Assembly (NCBI GenBank): GCA_025934375.1
Contig: JAICYD010000045.1
Coordinates: 1 to 49,383, forward strand
Reading direction: 5' to 3'
DNA: 49,383 nt
Source: Streptosporangiaceae bacterium
GTDB taxonomy: Bacteria > Actinomycetota > Actinomycetes > Streptosporangiales > Streptosporangiaceae
Below, one piece after another: positions 1 to 7,918 of this stretch. The position numbers and the translations under genes were made by a program. Under the pieces are notes generated by a model. That model was not told the origin of the DNA and searched no databases. It saw only the letters and a list, made by a program, of their open reading frames with translations. Numbering within the stretch: the first letter of the stretch is position 1; every line of letters starts with the position of its first letter.

Positions 1-72
1 GACTACCAGGCTCGGCAGGACTACCAGGCTCGGCAGGACTACCAGGCTCGGCAGGACTACCAGGCTCCGCAG
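1..72 (+). repeat. 18-bp in-frame minisatellite (DYQARQ repeats)
   Basis: Four consecutive 18-bp units: three identical GACTACCAGGCTCGGCAG and a fourth differing by one base (CTCCGCAG). They encode DYQARQ x3 and DYQAPQ. The array is cut by the window edge, so the full copy number is unknown. Confidence 0.95.
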
Positions 73-1560
73 GGCTACCGGGGCTGGCCAGATGGCGAGC
101 CCGACCCCTCCCCGGCCGAGGGGTGGCGGCCACCGCAGCGCCAGGCACCGCAGCGCCTGGCACCGCAGCGCCAGCCCGGTCCGGACCCGGAGCGTGAGGA
201 CCCGCTGTCTTGGGATGGCGAGGCCGTGCAGGCCTTCCCGGCGCGGCGGCCGGCCCGGGGACATCGGGTATGGCAGGTGGCCCGGGTCACGGTCCCGGTC
301 GCGGTCATCCTCGCCGTCGGCGCCGGCGCGCTGGTCATGCTCACGGGCAAGACGCACGACGTGCTCGCCCGCACCGGCAGCCAGTCCCCGGCCTCCCAGG
401 GCGCGGCGACCACCCCGGGCAACGGGAGCACGGCCGCCTCCGCGGCGGCCGCGCCCGCATCGCCAGTGCCGCTCGCGTTTCCCGGCTACCCGGGCAAGCA
501 GGGCAGCGAGGCCGTGAGCTCCATCGCCTCAGCCGGCGCGGTCCAGGTGGCGGTGGGCAGCGCGGATGGCCGCCCGGCCATCTGGCGGAGCAACGGCGGC
601 GCCTGGTCACTGGTGAGCGGCGCGACCGCCGTCGCCCAGGAGCCGTCCGGCACCGTCTTGACCAGCGTGACGCACGGGCAGGCGGGCTGGCTCGCGGTCG
701 GTGACGTCGCCCCCGTCAGCTTCGGAAAGCCCGGCACCGCCCAGGCGCCCGTCGTGCTCACCTCCGCGGACGGCCGCGACTGGCAGGCGGTCACCGGCAG
801 CGCGGCCTTCTCCGGGCCCGGCTTCCAGGTCAACGCGGCCGCGAGCAACGCCAGCGGCTACGTCGTGGTCGGCTCCCAGCTCCACCAGGGCAAGCCAGTC
901 GACGCGATGTGGTGGTCACCGGACCTGAAGAACTGGGTGCGCGGCGGCGACACCATCATGACCACGACGAGCGCCCCCGGCAGCGGGATGACCGACAGCG
1001 CGATCTACGCGGTGGCCGCCACCCCGGCCGGCTTCATCGCGGTCGGCACCCATAATGACTGCCACACCGCGTGGGTGACCGCGGACGGCCAGCACTGGCG
1101 GTCCTATGACGTCCCCAAGCCCGCCGGCACCACCGAGCCGCTGCTCAACCACGTCGCGGTCATGGGCCAGCTCGTGGTGGCGACCGGTGACATCGGCGCC
1201 AACGGCACCAACGGCGGCCGGTTCCCGCTCGCGGTGACCTCCGCAGACGGCGGCGTGCACTGGCGGACGACCTCCCTTGGCGGCCCCGGCGACTACTCCG
1301 GCCCCAACGGCACGGTGACCGCGCTCGCGGCCGACGGCACCGGGTTCCTCGCCGCCGGCCTGGAAAACGAGCAGGGCGGCCAGCGAGCCGTGACGTGGAC
1401 CTCAACCGACGGCATCACCTGGTCAACGGCGATGCCCGCCAGCGGCAGCACCCAGCAGATCACCGTCTTGGCCGCCGACGGCAACGCGGTTACCCGGATC
1501 GCCACGCTGGCCGACGCCCACGGCAACCGCTCCGTCGCCGTCACCGCCCCCGCGCCCTAA
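1..1560 (+). CDS. Membrane-anchored protein with Asp-box/BNR-like repeats (5' partial)
   Basis: The reading frame is open from base 1, so the true start lies upstream; 519 residues are visible. It begins with DYQARQ hexapeptide repeats and a P/Q/R-rich cytoplasmic stretch. One transmembrane helix follows (VARVTVPVAVILAVGAGAL, about residues 93-112) and then a long extracytoplasmic part. That part carries several Asp-box-like motifs of the S-x-D-G-x-x-W type (SADGRDWQAV, TADGQHWRSY, SADGGVHWRT, STDGITWSTA), which in known proteins mark beta-propeller blades of sialidase/BNR folds. I see no sialidase catalytic set, so a binding or scaffold propeller is more likely than an enzyme. It ends 4 bp from the convergent glcF stop. 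Exact function unknown. Confidence 0.8.
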   Translation, partial: DYQARQDYQARQDYQARQDYQAPQGYRGWPDGEPDPSPAEGWRPPQRQAPQRLAPQRQPGPDPEREDPLSWDGEAVQAFPARRPARGHRVWQVARVTVPVAVILAVGAGALVMLTGKTHDVLARTGSQSPASQGAATTPGNGSTAASAAAAPASPVPLAFPGYPGKQGSEAVSSIASAGAVQVAVGSADGRPAIWRSNGGAWSLVSGATAVAQEPSGTVLTSVTHGQAGWLAVGDVAPVSFGKPGTAQAPVVLTSADGRDWQAVTGSAAFSGPGFQVNAAASNASGYVVVGSQLHQGKPVDAMWWSPDLKNWVRGGDTIMTTTSAPGSGMTDSAIYAVAATPAGFIAVGTHNDCHTAWVTADGQHWRSYDVPKPAGTTEPLLNHVAVMGQLVVATGDIGANGTNGGRFPLAVTSADGGVHWRTTSLGGPGDYSGPNGTVTALAADGTGFLAAGLENEQGGQRAVTWTSTDGITWSTAMPASGSTQQITVLAADGNAVTRIATLADAHGNRSVAVTAPAP

Positions 1561-1564
1561 CGGG

Positions 1565-2944
1565 TCACCGCGGCCGGCCGTTGATGCTCGCGTCCAGGAT
1601 CTCGGCGGTGTGCGCGGTCGCGATGACCTTGCCCCGCTGGGCGAGTTCGGCGGAGATCTGCAACGTGCAGCCGGGGTTGGCGGAGATCACCAGCTCAGCG
1701 CCGGAGGCCAGCACCGAGTCCGCCTTGCGGACGGCAAGCTCCCGGGCGGCCTGCGGCTGGAGCAGGTTGTAGACCCCGGCCGAGCCGCAGCAGGTGCCGG
1801 CGTCCGGCAACTCCACGAGCCGCAGCTCCGGGATGGCTCCCAGCAATTCCCGGGGCTGGCGGGTGATCCGCTGCGCGTGGCCGAGGTGGCATGCGTCGTG
1901 GTAGGCGGCCGTCACCGGCACCGGGTGCCGGGGCGCCACCGGCCCGAGCCCGGCCAGGAACTCCGCTAGGTCGCGCACGCGGCCGCTCAGCGCCGTGGCC
2001 CGCGCGGCCCACGTGGGATCATCGGCCAGCAGCCGCTCGTAGTCCTTCATCGCCGACCCGCAGCCGGCCGAGTTGACGACGATCGCGTCGACGCCGGCCT
2101 GCTCGAACGTCTCGATGGTCGCGCGCGCGAACCGCATCGCCTCGGCGTGCCGCCCGGAATGCCCCGACAGCGCCCCGCAGCACCCCTGCCCGCGGGGGAT
2201 GATCACGTCGCATCCCTCGGCGGCCAGCACTCGCGCCGTGGCCGCGTTGACCTGCGGGAAGAAGACCGACTGCACGCAGCCGGTGAGCATCCCCACCACC
2301 GCGCGCCGCGGCCCGCGCGCGGCCACCCGCTCCGGCAGCCGCTGCCCGGCCGTGCGCTTCGCGCTGGGCGGCGCGAGACGCAGCGCCGCCTCGGCGGCGG
2401 GGGAGACCTTCGCGGGCAGGCCGCTGCCGGCGAGCCACTTATCCAGCCCGGTCCGCTGGGCCATCCGCAGCGGAGCGGTCAGCGCGCGCAGCCGTGCCGG
2501 GTAGGGGAAGACGGCGAAGATCGCGGCCCGCGTCGTCCGGTCCCGCAGCGACCGGCGCGCGAACCGGGCCGGCGCCGAGATGGCCGCCGGGCTGGCCGCC
2601 GGGGCATCCGCCGGGGCATCCGCGCGGGCCGGCGGCCCAGCGGGGGCCTGGTCCGGGTGCTCGGTCCAGCCGCGGGCCGCCTCGATGAGCTGGTCGTACT
2701 GGACCCCGGAGGGACAGGCGGTCATGCAGGCCATGCAGCCCAGGCAACGGTCGAAGTGGGTGGCGGTGGCCGGGGTCAGCGGCGCCCCGTCGAGGAGCTG
2801 GCTGACCAGGTGGATCCGCCCGCGCGGGGAATCCATCTCCTCGCCCCACAGCTGGTAGGTCGGGCAGGCCGGCAGGCAGAAGCCGCAGTGCACGCAGTCC
2901 CCGGCCACGTCCTTGAGATGATCGGTCGACGGCTGCTCGCTCAT
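1565..2944 (-). CDS. glcF: Glycolate oxidase iron-sulfur subunit GlcF
   Basis: 459 residues. Two ferredoxin-type 4Fe-4S motifs are visible: CVHCGFCLPACP (Cys 17, 20, 23, 27) and CLGCMACMTACP near residue 70. Two CCG-type cysteine domains follow (GCCGALSGH and TCCGSAGVYN), as expected for the subunit passing electrons from the GlcD/GlcE flavoproteins to the respiratory chain. I chose the ATG at 2944 because its ATGA overlaps the glcE TGA stop by 4 bp, a classic translational-coupling junction. A GTG two codons upstream (2950) is the alternative. It is last in the aceB-glcD-glcE-glcF operon and ends 4 bp from the convergent neighbour. Confidence 0.93.
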   Translation of the reverse strand: MSEQPSTDHLKDVAGDCVHCGFCLPACPTYQLWGEEMDSPRGRIHLVSQLLDGAPLTPATATHFDRCLGCMACMTACPSGVQYDQLIEAARGWTEHPDQAPAGPPARADAPADAPAASPAAISAPARFARRSLRDRTTRAAIFAVFPYPARLRALTAPLRMAQRTGLDKWLAGSGLPAKVSPAAEAALRLAPPSAKRTAGQRLPERVAARGPRRAVVGMLTGCVQSVFFPQVNAATARVLAAEGCDVIIPRGQGCCGALSGHSGRHAEAMRFARATIETFEQAGVDAIVVNSAGCGSAMKDYERLLADDPTWAARATALSGRVRDLAEFLAGLGPVAPRHPVPVTAAYHDACHLGHAQRITRQPRELLGAIPELRLVELPDAGTCCGSAGVYNLLQPQAARELAVRKADSVLASGAELVISANPGCTLQISAELAQRGKVIATAHTAEILDASINGRPR

Positions 2945-4314
2945 GCCCACGTGAACCTTCCAGGTGCCATCCGGTGGCCGGGATCGAACTGGTCCTTAAC
3001 GGCGCGCATGAGCGCCAGCCCGGGGGTGGAGCCCGCCAGGCCGCCGTCGTCCGCCAGTGCCGCCCGCAGGGGTGCTCGGGCCGACAGCAGGACAGCCCCG
3101 CCGCGCCCGGCCGGGATGGCCGCACGCACCAGGCCGACGAACCGGGCGGCCACGCCGGGGGCCTCAGCCGCCGGCAGCATCACGTACAGTGCCCCGGCCC
3201 CGGCCGAGCCCATCACGAACGGCCGCAGCCCCGTCTCCCGGGCGGCCGCCTCTATCGCCTCCAGCACCACCGCGAGCGCCGACACCCAGAACGAGACCCG
3301 CAGCAGCGTCGCGTCGTCACCCCCCAGGGGAACCCAGCCCCAGCAGTCCGGGGCGGCCGAGGCTGGCGCCGTGATCATGGCGTGCGCGCCGTGTACCACC
3401 TCGGCACCCGGCGCGGCCTCATCGCTGGACCGGATGACCGCATCGCCGGACCGGATGACCGCCGACAGCAGGCCCTTCATCTCCTCAGCCCGTGCGGCCA
3501 CGCCGTCGGCCGATCCTTCCAGCAGCACCCCGACGCTGATCGGGCCGCCTGACGCCAGGCGGTCCAGTTCCACGGCGGAGGCGACCAGCGGTGAGTTCGC
3601 CGCCGCCGCGGCCATGGCCGCCGCCATCGTCGTCACTTCCGGGGACGTTCCCTGGACTCGCGCCGTCACCCAGGCCCGGGCGGCCGGCAGCGGATGCAGC
3701 CGGAACGTCGCCTCGGTGATCAGCCCGAGCGTGCCCGCCGAGCCGGTGAAAAGCTTGCCGATGTCGTAGCCGGCCACGTTCTTGACGACCTTGCCGCCCG
3801 AGTGCGCCACCATCCCGTCGGCCCGAACCACGGTGATCCCGATGAGCAGGTCGCGCGGCGTGCCATAGCGCAGCCGCCGTGGCCCGGCTAGCGCGTCCGC
3901 CAGCACCCCCCCGATGGTGGCCCCCCCGGGAACGTCCAGCGCGATCTCCTGCCCCGCCTTCGCGAGCACCGAGGCCACGTCCGCCATCCGCGCGCCCGCC
4001 TGCACTCGCGCGACCAGGTCCCCGGCCGCGTGCTCGATGACCGCGCCCATGCGCAGCATGTCAACCACGACGTCGCAGCGGGCGGGCGGCGCCCCCCAGC
4101 CGAGCCGGCTCCCCGACCCGCGCGGGACCACCGCCAGGTCGTGCTCCGCGCACGCGCGCAGCAGCGCCGACGCCTGCGCGGTAGAGGAGGGCGCGGCCAC
4201 GAACGACGGCACGATCGCGCCGACCGCGTCATCCGCCGTGCCGGGGCGCACGCTATCGCACGCCGCCGCGAGCGCCTTCCCGGCCGCCGCTGCGCTCAGC
4301 CGCGCGCTCACCAC
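2941..4314 (-). CDS. glcE: Glycolate oxidase FAD-binding subunit GlcE
   Basis: 457 residues, longer than the roughly 350-residue E. coli GlcE. The N-terminal half is a PCMH-type FAD-binding domain: VVPRGSGSRLGWG near residue 65, GGATIGGVLADALAGPRRLR, and a glycine-rich stretch with GGKVVKNVAGYDIGKLFTGS that matches the family core. The C-terminal half is Ala-rich and less conserved. Together with GlcD and GlcF it forms the membrane-associated complex oxidising glycolate to glyoxylate. The start is GTG at 4314, with a second GTG immediately after it. It lies 58 bp after glcD and overlaps glcF by 4 bp. Confidence 0.9.
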   Translation of the reverse strand: MVSARLSAAAAGKALAAACDSVRPGTADDAVGAIVPSFVAAPSSTAQASALLRACAEHDLAVVPRGSGSRLGWGAPPARCDVVVDMLRMGAVIEHAAGDLVARVQAGARMADVASVLAKAGQEIALDVPGGATIGGVLADALAGPRRLRYGTPRDLLIGITVVRADGMVAHSGGKVVKNVAGYDIGKLFTGSAGTLGLITEATFRLHPLPAARAWVTARVQGTSPEVTTMAAAMAAAAANSPLVASAVELDRLASGGPISVGVLLEGSADGVAARAEEMKGLLSAVIRSGDAVIRSSDEAAPGAEVVHGAHAMITAPASAAPDCWGWVPLGGDDATLLRVSFWVSALAVVLEAIEAAARETGLRPFVMGSAGAGALYVMLPAAEAPGVAARFVGLVRAAIPAGRGGAVLLSARAPLRAALADDGGLAGSTPGLALMRAVKDQFDPGHRMAPGRFTWA

Positions 4315-4372
4315 GTTCCCCGGCGGCGGCAGGACAACCCGCGGTACGACGGTGTCGTTAGGTGGCAGGTCA

Positions 4373-5878
4373 TCAGAAGATCTCCATCGGGGGGGACTGG
4401 GGGGCAGTCCCTTGGTCCCCCCCGGCGGCGGCCGCGTCGCCCGACACGACGGCGGGGTGCGGCGCGCGGTGATGGCCGGGCACCTCCCCGCACAGGCGCG
4501 GCGTGGGGAACACCTTGCCGGGGTTGCACAGGGAAGCCGGGTCGAACGCGCACCGCAGCAACTGCATGGTGTCCAGGTCGTCGTCGCTGAACATCCGCGG
4601 CATGTACCGGGACTTGTCCACGCCTACCCCGTGCTCGCCGGTGATCGACCCGCCGTATTCGATGCACGCGTCGAGGATCGCCCCCGATACCTCCTCGGCG
4701 CGCGCGGCCTCCCCGGGCACGGCGTCGTTGTACAGCACCAGCGGGTGCAGGTTCCCGTCACCGGCGTGGAAGACGTTCGCGACGCGTATCCCCGATGAGG
4801 CCGACAACGCGGAGATCCGCGCGAGCACGTCGCCGAGCGCGGTGCGGGGCACGACGCCGTCTTGCACGATGTAGGCGGGCGCGAGACGTCCGACGGCGGC
4901 GAACGCGGCCTTGCGGCCCTTCCAGATCGCGAAGCGCTGCGCGGGGTCGTCGGCGGTGCGCACCTCGGTCGCCCCGGCTGCCTCGATGATCTTCATGACC
5001 GTCGCGAGCTCGGCCTCGACCTCGGTGGCCGGGCCGTCGAGCTCGACCAGCAGCACGGCGCCCGCGCCCTGCGGATAGCCGCAGGCGACGGCGGCCTCGG
5101 CCGCCTCGATCGACAAGGCGTCCATCATCTCGATGGCCGCCGGGACGATGCCGGCGGCGATGATGTCGGACACCGCGCGCCCGCCCTCGGCGAGGGTCGC
5201 GTACCCGGCGAGCACGAGGTGCACGGCCTGCGGGGCGACCGTGAGCTTGACGACGACCTTGGTGACGATGCCGAGCGTCCCCTCCGAGCCGGTGAACGCC
5301 CCGAGCAGGTCATAGCCCAGCGGCACCCCGGTGCCGTCGCCGAGCCAGGTCAGCTCGCCCGACGGGGTGACGACCTCCAGGCCGGTCACGTGGTTGACGG
5401 TGAAGCCGTGCTTGAGGCAGTGCGCCCCGCCGGAGTTCTCGGCGACGTTCCCGCCGACGGAGCAGACGACCTGCGACGACGGGTCGGGGGCGTAGAACAG
5501 CCCGTACGGGGCCGCCGCCTGCGTGACGGCCAGGTTGGTCACGCCCGGCTCGACGATGGCGCGCCGGGCGAGCGGGTCGACCTCCAGCACCCGCCGCATC
5601 TTCGACATCACGATGAGCACGCCGTCCTCGCGCGGCACCGCCCCGCCGGACAGCCCGGTGCCGCTGCCGCGCGCCACGAACGGGATGCCCGCGGCCGCGC
5701 ACTCGCGCACGACCGCGGCGACCTGCCCGGCGTCGCACGGGAGCACCACCAGCGCGGGCGTCGCCCGGTGCGAGGTCAGCCCGTCGCACTCGTAGGTGCG
5801 CAGCTCCAGCGGATCGGTGACGACGTTTCCGGGGCCGCAGATCCGCGACATGCGCGGGACCAGCGAGCTGATCGTCAT
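4373..5878 (-). CDS. glcD: Glycolate oxidase FAD-linked subunit GlcD
   Basis: 501 residues. The N-terminal FAD_binding_4 domain shows VARGSGTGLSGGAVP (near residue 68) and GGNVAENSGGAHCLKHG. The C-terminal FAD-oxidase domain shows VFHAGDGNLHPLVLY and TGEHGVGVDK, the hallmarks of the GlcD/D-lactate dehydrogenase family. The adjacent glcE, glcF and aceB favour glycolate as substrate. The start is ATG 5878, preceded by AAGGAGG. That ATG overlaps the stop of a 26-codon ORF (5875-5955), suggesting coupled translation. The last ~38 residues after GKVFPTPRLC are low-complexity, and their DNA contains a G-rich hairpin (4393-4411), so this tail looks lineage-specific. Confidence 0.93.
   Translation of the reverse strand: MTISSLVPRMSRICGPGNVVTDPLELRTYECDGLTSHRATPALVVLPCDAGQVAAVVRECAAAGIPFVARGSGTGLSGGAVPREDGVLIVMSKMRRVLEVDPLARRAIVEPGVTNLAVTQAAAPYGLFYAPDPSSQVVCSVGGNVAENSGGAHCLKHGFTVNHVTGLEVVTPSGELTWLGDGTGVPLGYDLLGAFTGSEGTLGIVTKVVVKLTVAPQAVHLVLAGYATLAEGGRAVSDIIAAGIVPAAIEMMDALSIEAAEAAVACGYPQGAGAVLLVELDGPATEVEAELATVMKIIEAAGATEVRTADDPAQRFAIWKGRKAAFAAVGRLAPAYIVQDGVVPRTALGDVLARISALSASSGIRVANVFHAGDGNLHPLVLYNDAVPGEAARAEEVSGAILDACIEYGGSITGEHGVGVDKSRYMPRMFSDDDLDTMQLLRCAFDPASLCNPGKVFPTPRLCGEVPGHHRAPHPAVVSGDAAAAGGDQGTAPQSPPMEIF
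4393..4411. repeat. G-rich hairpin inside the 3' end of glcD
   Basis: Arms GGGACTG (4393-4399) and CAGTCCC (4405-4411) flank a GGGGG loop, within runs of 7 and 6 G on the plus strand. It lies inside the glcD coding sequence, in the poorly conserved C-terminal tail. Confidence 0.6.
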
Positions 5879-5972
5879 CGAGGCGCCTCCTTGGCTGCTG
5901 TCTCCCGGGGGGGCGACCCCCCGTACCCCCCGTGCCCTACGGGCAAGGCCGTCATCGAGGCGCCTCCTTGGC
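5874..5972 (-). repeat. 22-bp direct repeat duplicating the glcD ribosome-binding site and start
   Basis: The same 22 bases, GTCATCGAGGCGCCTCCTTG followed by GC, occur at 5874-5895 and 5951-5972, 77 bp apart. Read on the minus strand each copy is an AAGGAGG Shine-Dalgarno plus ATGAC start region. One copy drives glcD and the other drives a short ORF in a different frame. Confidence 0.9.
5875..5955 (-). CDS. Putative 26-residue leader ORF coupled to glcD
   Basis: The ATG at 5955 has an exact copy of the glcD Shine-Dalgarno region (AAGGAGG, spacing 7). It opens 26 codons (MTALPVGHGG... ending KEAPR), and its TGA overlaps the glcD ATG as ATGA. The middle encodes Gly/Pro-rich sequence from a GC-rich near-palindrome. 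The overlap and the strong RBS make translation plausible. No function is recognised; it may be a by-product of the RBS duplication that now feeds ribosomes into glcD. Confidence 0.4.
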   Translation of the reverse strand: MTALPVGHGGYGGSPPRETAAKEAPR

Positions 5973-5975
5973 GGA

Positions 5976-7577
5976 TCAGGGCATCCGCTCGTAGGCGGGC
6001 ACCGTCAGGAACTCGGCGAAGGCGTCGGCCAGCGCCACCTCGCTGAACAGCGCGACAGCCTGGCCGTAGCGCTCCGTGTCGAAGGCGTCACCCGCGGCCT
6101 CGCGGATCTTCACGAGCTCCTCATCGATCATGCGCTCCACCAGCTCCCTTGTCACGAGGGGGCCGTCGTCGAGGGTGACGTCGTTGTGGATCCACTGCCA
6201 GATCTGGGACCGGGAGATCTCGGCGGTGGCCGCGTCCTCCATCAGGTTGAAGATCGCGACCGCGCCGTTGCCGCCCAGCCACGCGGCCAGGTACTGCAAC
6301 GCGACGGAGATGTTGCCGCGCAGCCCGGCCTCGGTGATGCCGCCCGGCGTCTTGGCCACCGCCAGCAGGTCCTCCGCGGTGACGGCGACCTCGGGGCGCT
6401 GCTTGCCGAGCTGGTTCGGGGCCTTGCCGAGGACGCCGTCGAAGACCTCCATCGCCACCGGCACCAGGTCCGGGTGGGCCACCCACGACCCGTCGAACCC
6501 GTCAGTCGCCTCCCGGGTCTTGTCATCGCGGACCTTCGCCAGAGCGACCGCGTTGACCTCGGCGTCGCGCCGGGAAGGGATGAACGCGGCCATCCCGCCC
6601 ATCGCGTGCGCGCCGCGCTTATGGCAGGTCTGCACCAGCAGCTCGGTGTAGGCGCGCATGAACGGCGCCGTCATCGTCACGGCGTTGCGCTCGGGCAAGA
6701 CGAAGTCGCGCCCCCGCGTGCGGAACTTCTTGATCATGCTGAACAGGTAGTCCCACCGCCCGGCGTTCAGCCCCGCGCTGTGCTCGCGCAGCTCGTACAG
6801 GATCTCGTCCATCTCGAAGGCGGCCGGGATCGTCTCGATCAGCACCGTGGCGCGGATGGTCCCGCGCGGGATGGACAGGAAGTCCTGGGCGATGTTGAAG
6901 GCGTCGTTCCACAGCCGGGCCTCCAGGTGGGATTCCATCTTCGGCAGGTAGAAGTAGGGTCCCTTGCCCTTGTCGATCTGCCGCTGCGCGCATGCGACCA
7001 TGTAGAGCGCGAAATCGGTGAGGCTGCCGGAGGCGCGCCGCCCGTCGATCAGGATGTGCTTTTCCTCCAGGTGCCAGCCGCGCGGCCGCACGACGATCGT
7101 CGCCAGCTCGCTGTCGGGCTTGAGCGCGTACGACTTCCCTTCCTCGGAGGTGAAGTCGATCATCCGGTCCAGCGCGTCCTTGAGGTTGATCTGGCCGCCG
7201 ATCATGTTGTCCCACAACGGGGTGTTGGCGTCCTCGAAGTCCGCCAGCCAGATCTTCGCCCCGGAGTTGAGGGCGTTGATCGTCATCTTCCGGTCGGTCG
7301 GGCCGGTGATCTCGACCCGCCGGTCGGCCAGGCCCGGCGCCGGCGGCGCGACCCGCCAGGCCGCGTCCTGGCGGATGGGCGCCGTCTCGGGCAGGAAGTC
7401 CAGGCTCCCCCCGCCGCTGAGCAGCGCCTGCCGGGAACGCCGCGCGGCAAGCAGTTCGTGGCGGCGCTCAGCGAGGGCGTCGTGGAGCTCCAGGAGCAGG
7501 CTGAGGGCCCTCGCAGAGAGCACTTCCGCGTACCGGTCTGCGCTCGGGCCAGTGATCTCAACGCGTTCGCTTCCCAT
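5976..7577 (-). CDS. aceB: Malate synthase A
   Basis: 533 residues, the usual length of malate synthase A, which condenses glyoxylate with acetyl-CoA to give malate. Core motifs are present: [37 protein letters not shown] and [20 protein letters not shown] chose ATG 7577 because GAGGAG lies 8 nt upstream and the protein then begins where family members do; a longer in-frame extension to 7661 has no support. It is the first gene of the minus-strand operon aceB-glcD-glcE-glcF, so glyoxylate made by GlcDEF is consumed by AceB. No isocitrate lyase gene is in the window. Confidence 0.95.
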   Translation of the reverse strand: MGSERVEITGPSADRYAEVLSARALSLLLELHDALAERRHELLAARRSRQALLSGGGSLDFLPETAPIRQDAAWRVAPPAPGLADRRVEITGPTDRKMTINALNSGAKIWLADFEDANTPLWDNMIGGQINLKDALDRMIDFTSEEGKSYALKPDSELATIVVRPRGWHLEEKHILIDGRRASGSLTDFALYMVACAQRQIDKGKGPYFYLPKMESHLEARLWNDAFNIAQDFLSIPRGTIRATVLIETIPAAFEMDEILYELREHSAGLNAGRWDYLFSMIKKFRTRGRDFVLPERNAVTMTAPFMRAYTELLVQTCHKRGAHAMGGMAAFIPSRRDAEVNAVALAKVRDDKTREATDGFDGSWVAHPDLVPVAMEVFDGVLGKAPNQLGKQRPEVAVTAEDLLAVAKTPGGITEAGLRGNISVALQYLAAWLGGNGAVAIFNLMEDAATAEISRSQIWQWIHNDVTLDDGPLVTRELVERMIDEELVKIREAAGDAFDTERYGQAVALFSEVALADAFAEFLTVPAYERMP

Positions 7578-7614
7578 GGTCGTGCTCCTCTTCGCACCGC
7601 GGCCGTGACCTTCT

Positions 7615-7645
7615 ATCCTAGGCAGGCCCGGAAAGGGGGCGTCAG
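7615..7645 (-). promoter_or_regulatory. Candidate aceB operon promoter
   Basis: Read on the minus strand: CTGACG (7645-7640), 19 bp, then TAGGAT (7620-7615). This resembles the -35 and -10 boxes of an actinobacterial housekeeping promoter and lies about 38 bp upstream of the aceB ATG. The spacer is slightly long. Confidence 0.4.
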
Positions 7646-7666
7646 CCAGCCACGTGGCCAAAAGAG

Positions 7667-7697
7667 CGCGATTTTTGCCCGCGCGGCGAAAATCGCG
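7667..7697. promoter_or_regulatory. 13-bp inverted repeat upstream of the aceB promoter
   Basis: Arms CGCGATTTTTGCC (7667-7679) and GGCGAAAATCGCG (7685-7697) pair over 13 positions with a single T-G wobble around a CGCGC loop. There is no gene end on either side, so a terminator is unlikely. The position about 22 bp upstream of the putative aceB -35 fits an operator. Confidence 0.5.
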
Positions 7698-7905
7698 GAG
7701 TTTTCACGCTGGGCGCCGCGCACGTGGCAGGAGCGCCGGGCAGGCCGCCCGGGCGGCCACCGGGCCAGGGGAGTCCCCAATGGCTGCGCGCTGGGTAGTT
7801 CGCCGATGTCGTATCGTGAGCGCCCGAACCTGGAACGGCCGCGTGATAGGCTATGCAGGCCGCAAAAGGGCATAAAAAAGCGCCAGATAAACTGACGTAA
7901 GAAAG

Positions 7906-7911
7906 TATATC
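7906..7911 (+). promoter_or_regulatory. -10-like box for a leaderless helicase transcript
   Basis: TATATC ends 7 nt before the ATG at 7919, in A-rich DNA with no Shine-Dalgarno sequence. This spacing puts the transcription start at or next to the start codon. Confidence 0.45.
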
Positions 7912-7918
7912 AAGAAAT

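Larger units (their letters stand above)
7578..7918. other. Divergent promoter region between aceB and the HelD-like helicase
   Basis: 341 bp without a convincing gene. It holds a candidate aceB promoter (7615-7645), a 13-bp inverted repeat (7667-7697) and, next to the helicase start, an unusually A-rich stretch (about 7863-7920). Confidence 0.8.

Noticed and set aside
2147..3769. Long plus-strand ORF (540 codons) opposite glcF/glcE
   Set aside because: Antisense shadow of strongly supported glycolate oxidase genes; Arg/Gly/Pro-rich low-complexity translation with no family motif.
4373..5878. D-lactate dehydrogenase instead of GlcD
   Set aside because: The family motifs fit both, but the glcE-glcF-aceB operon context strongly favours glycolate oxidase.
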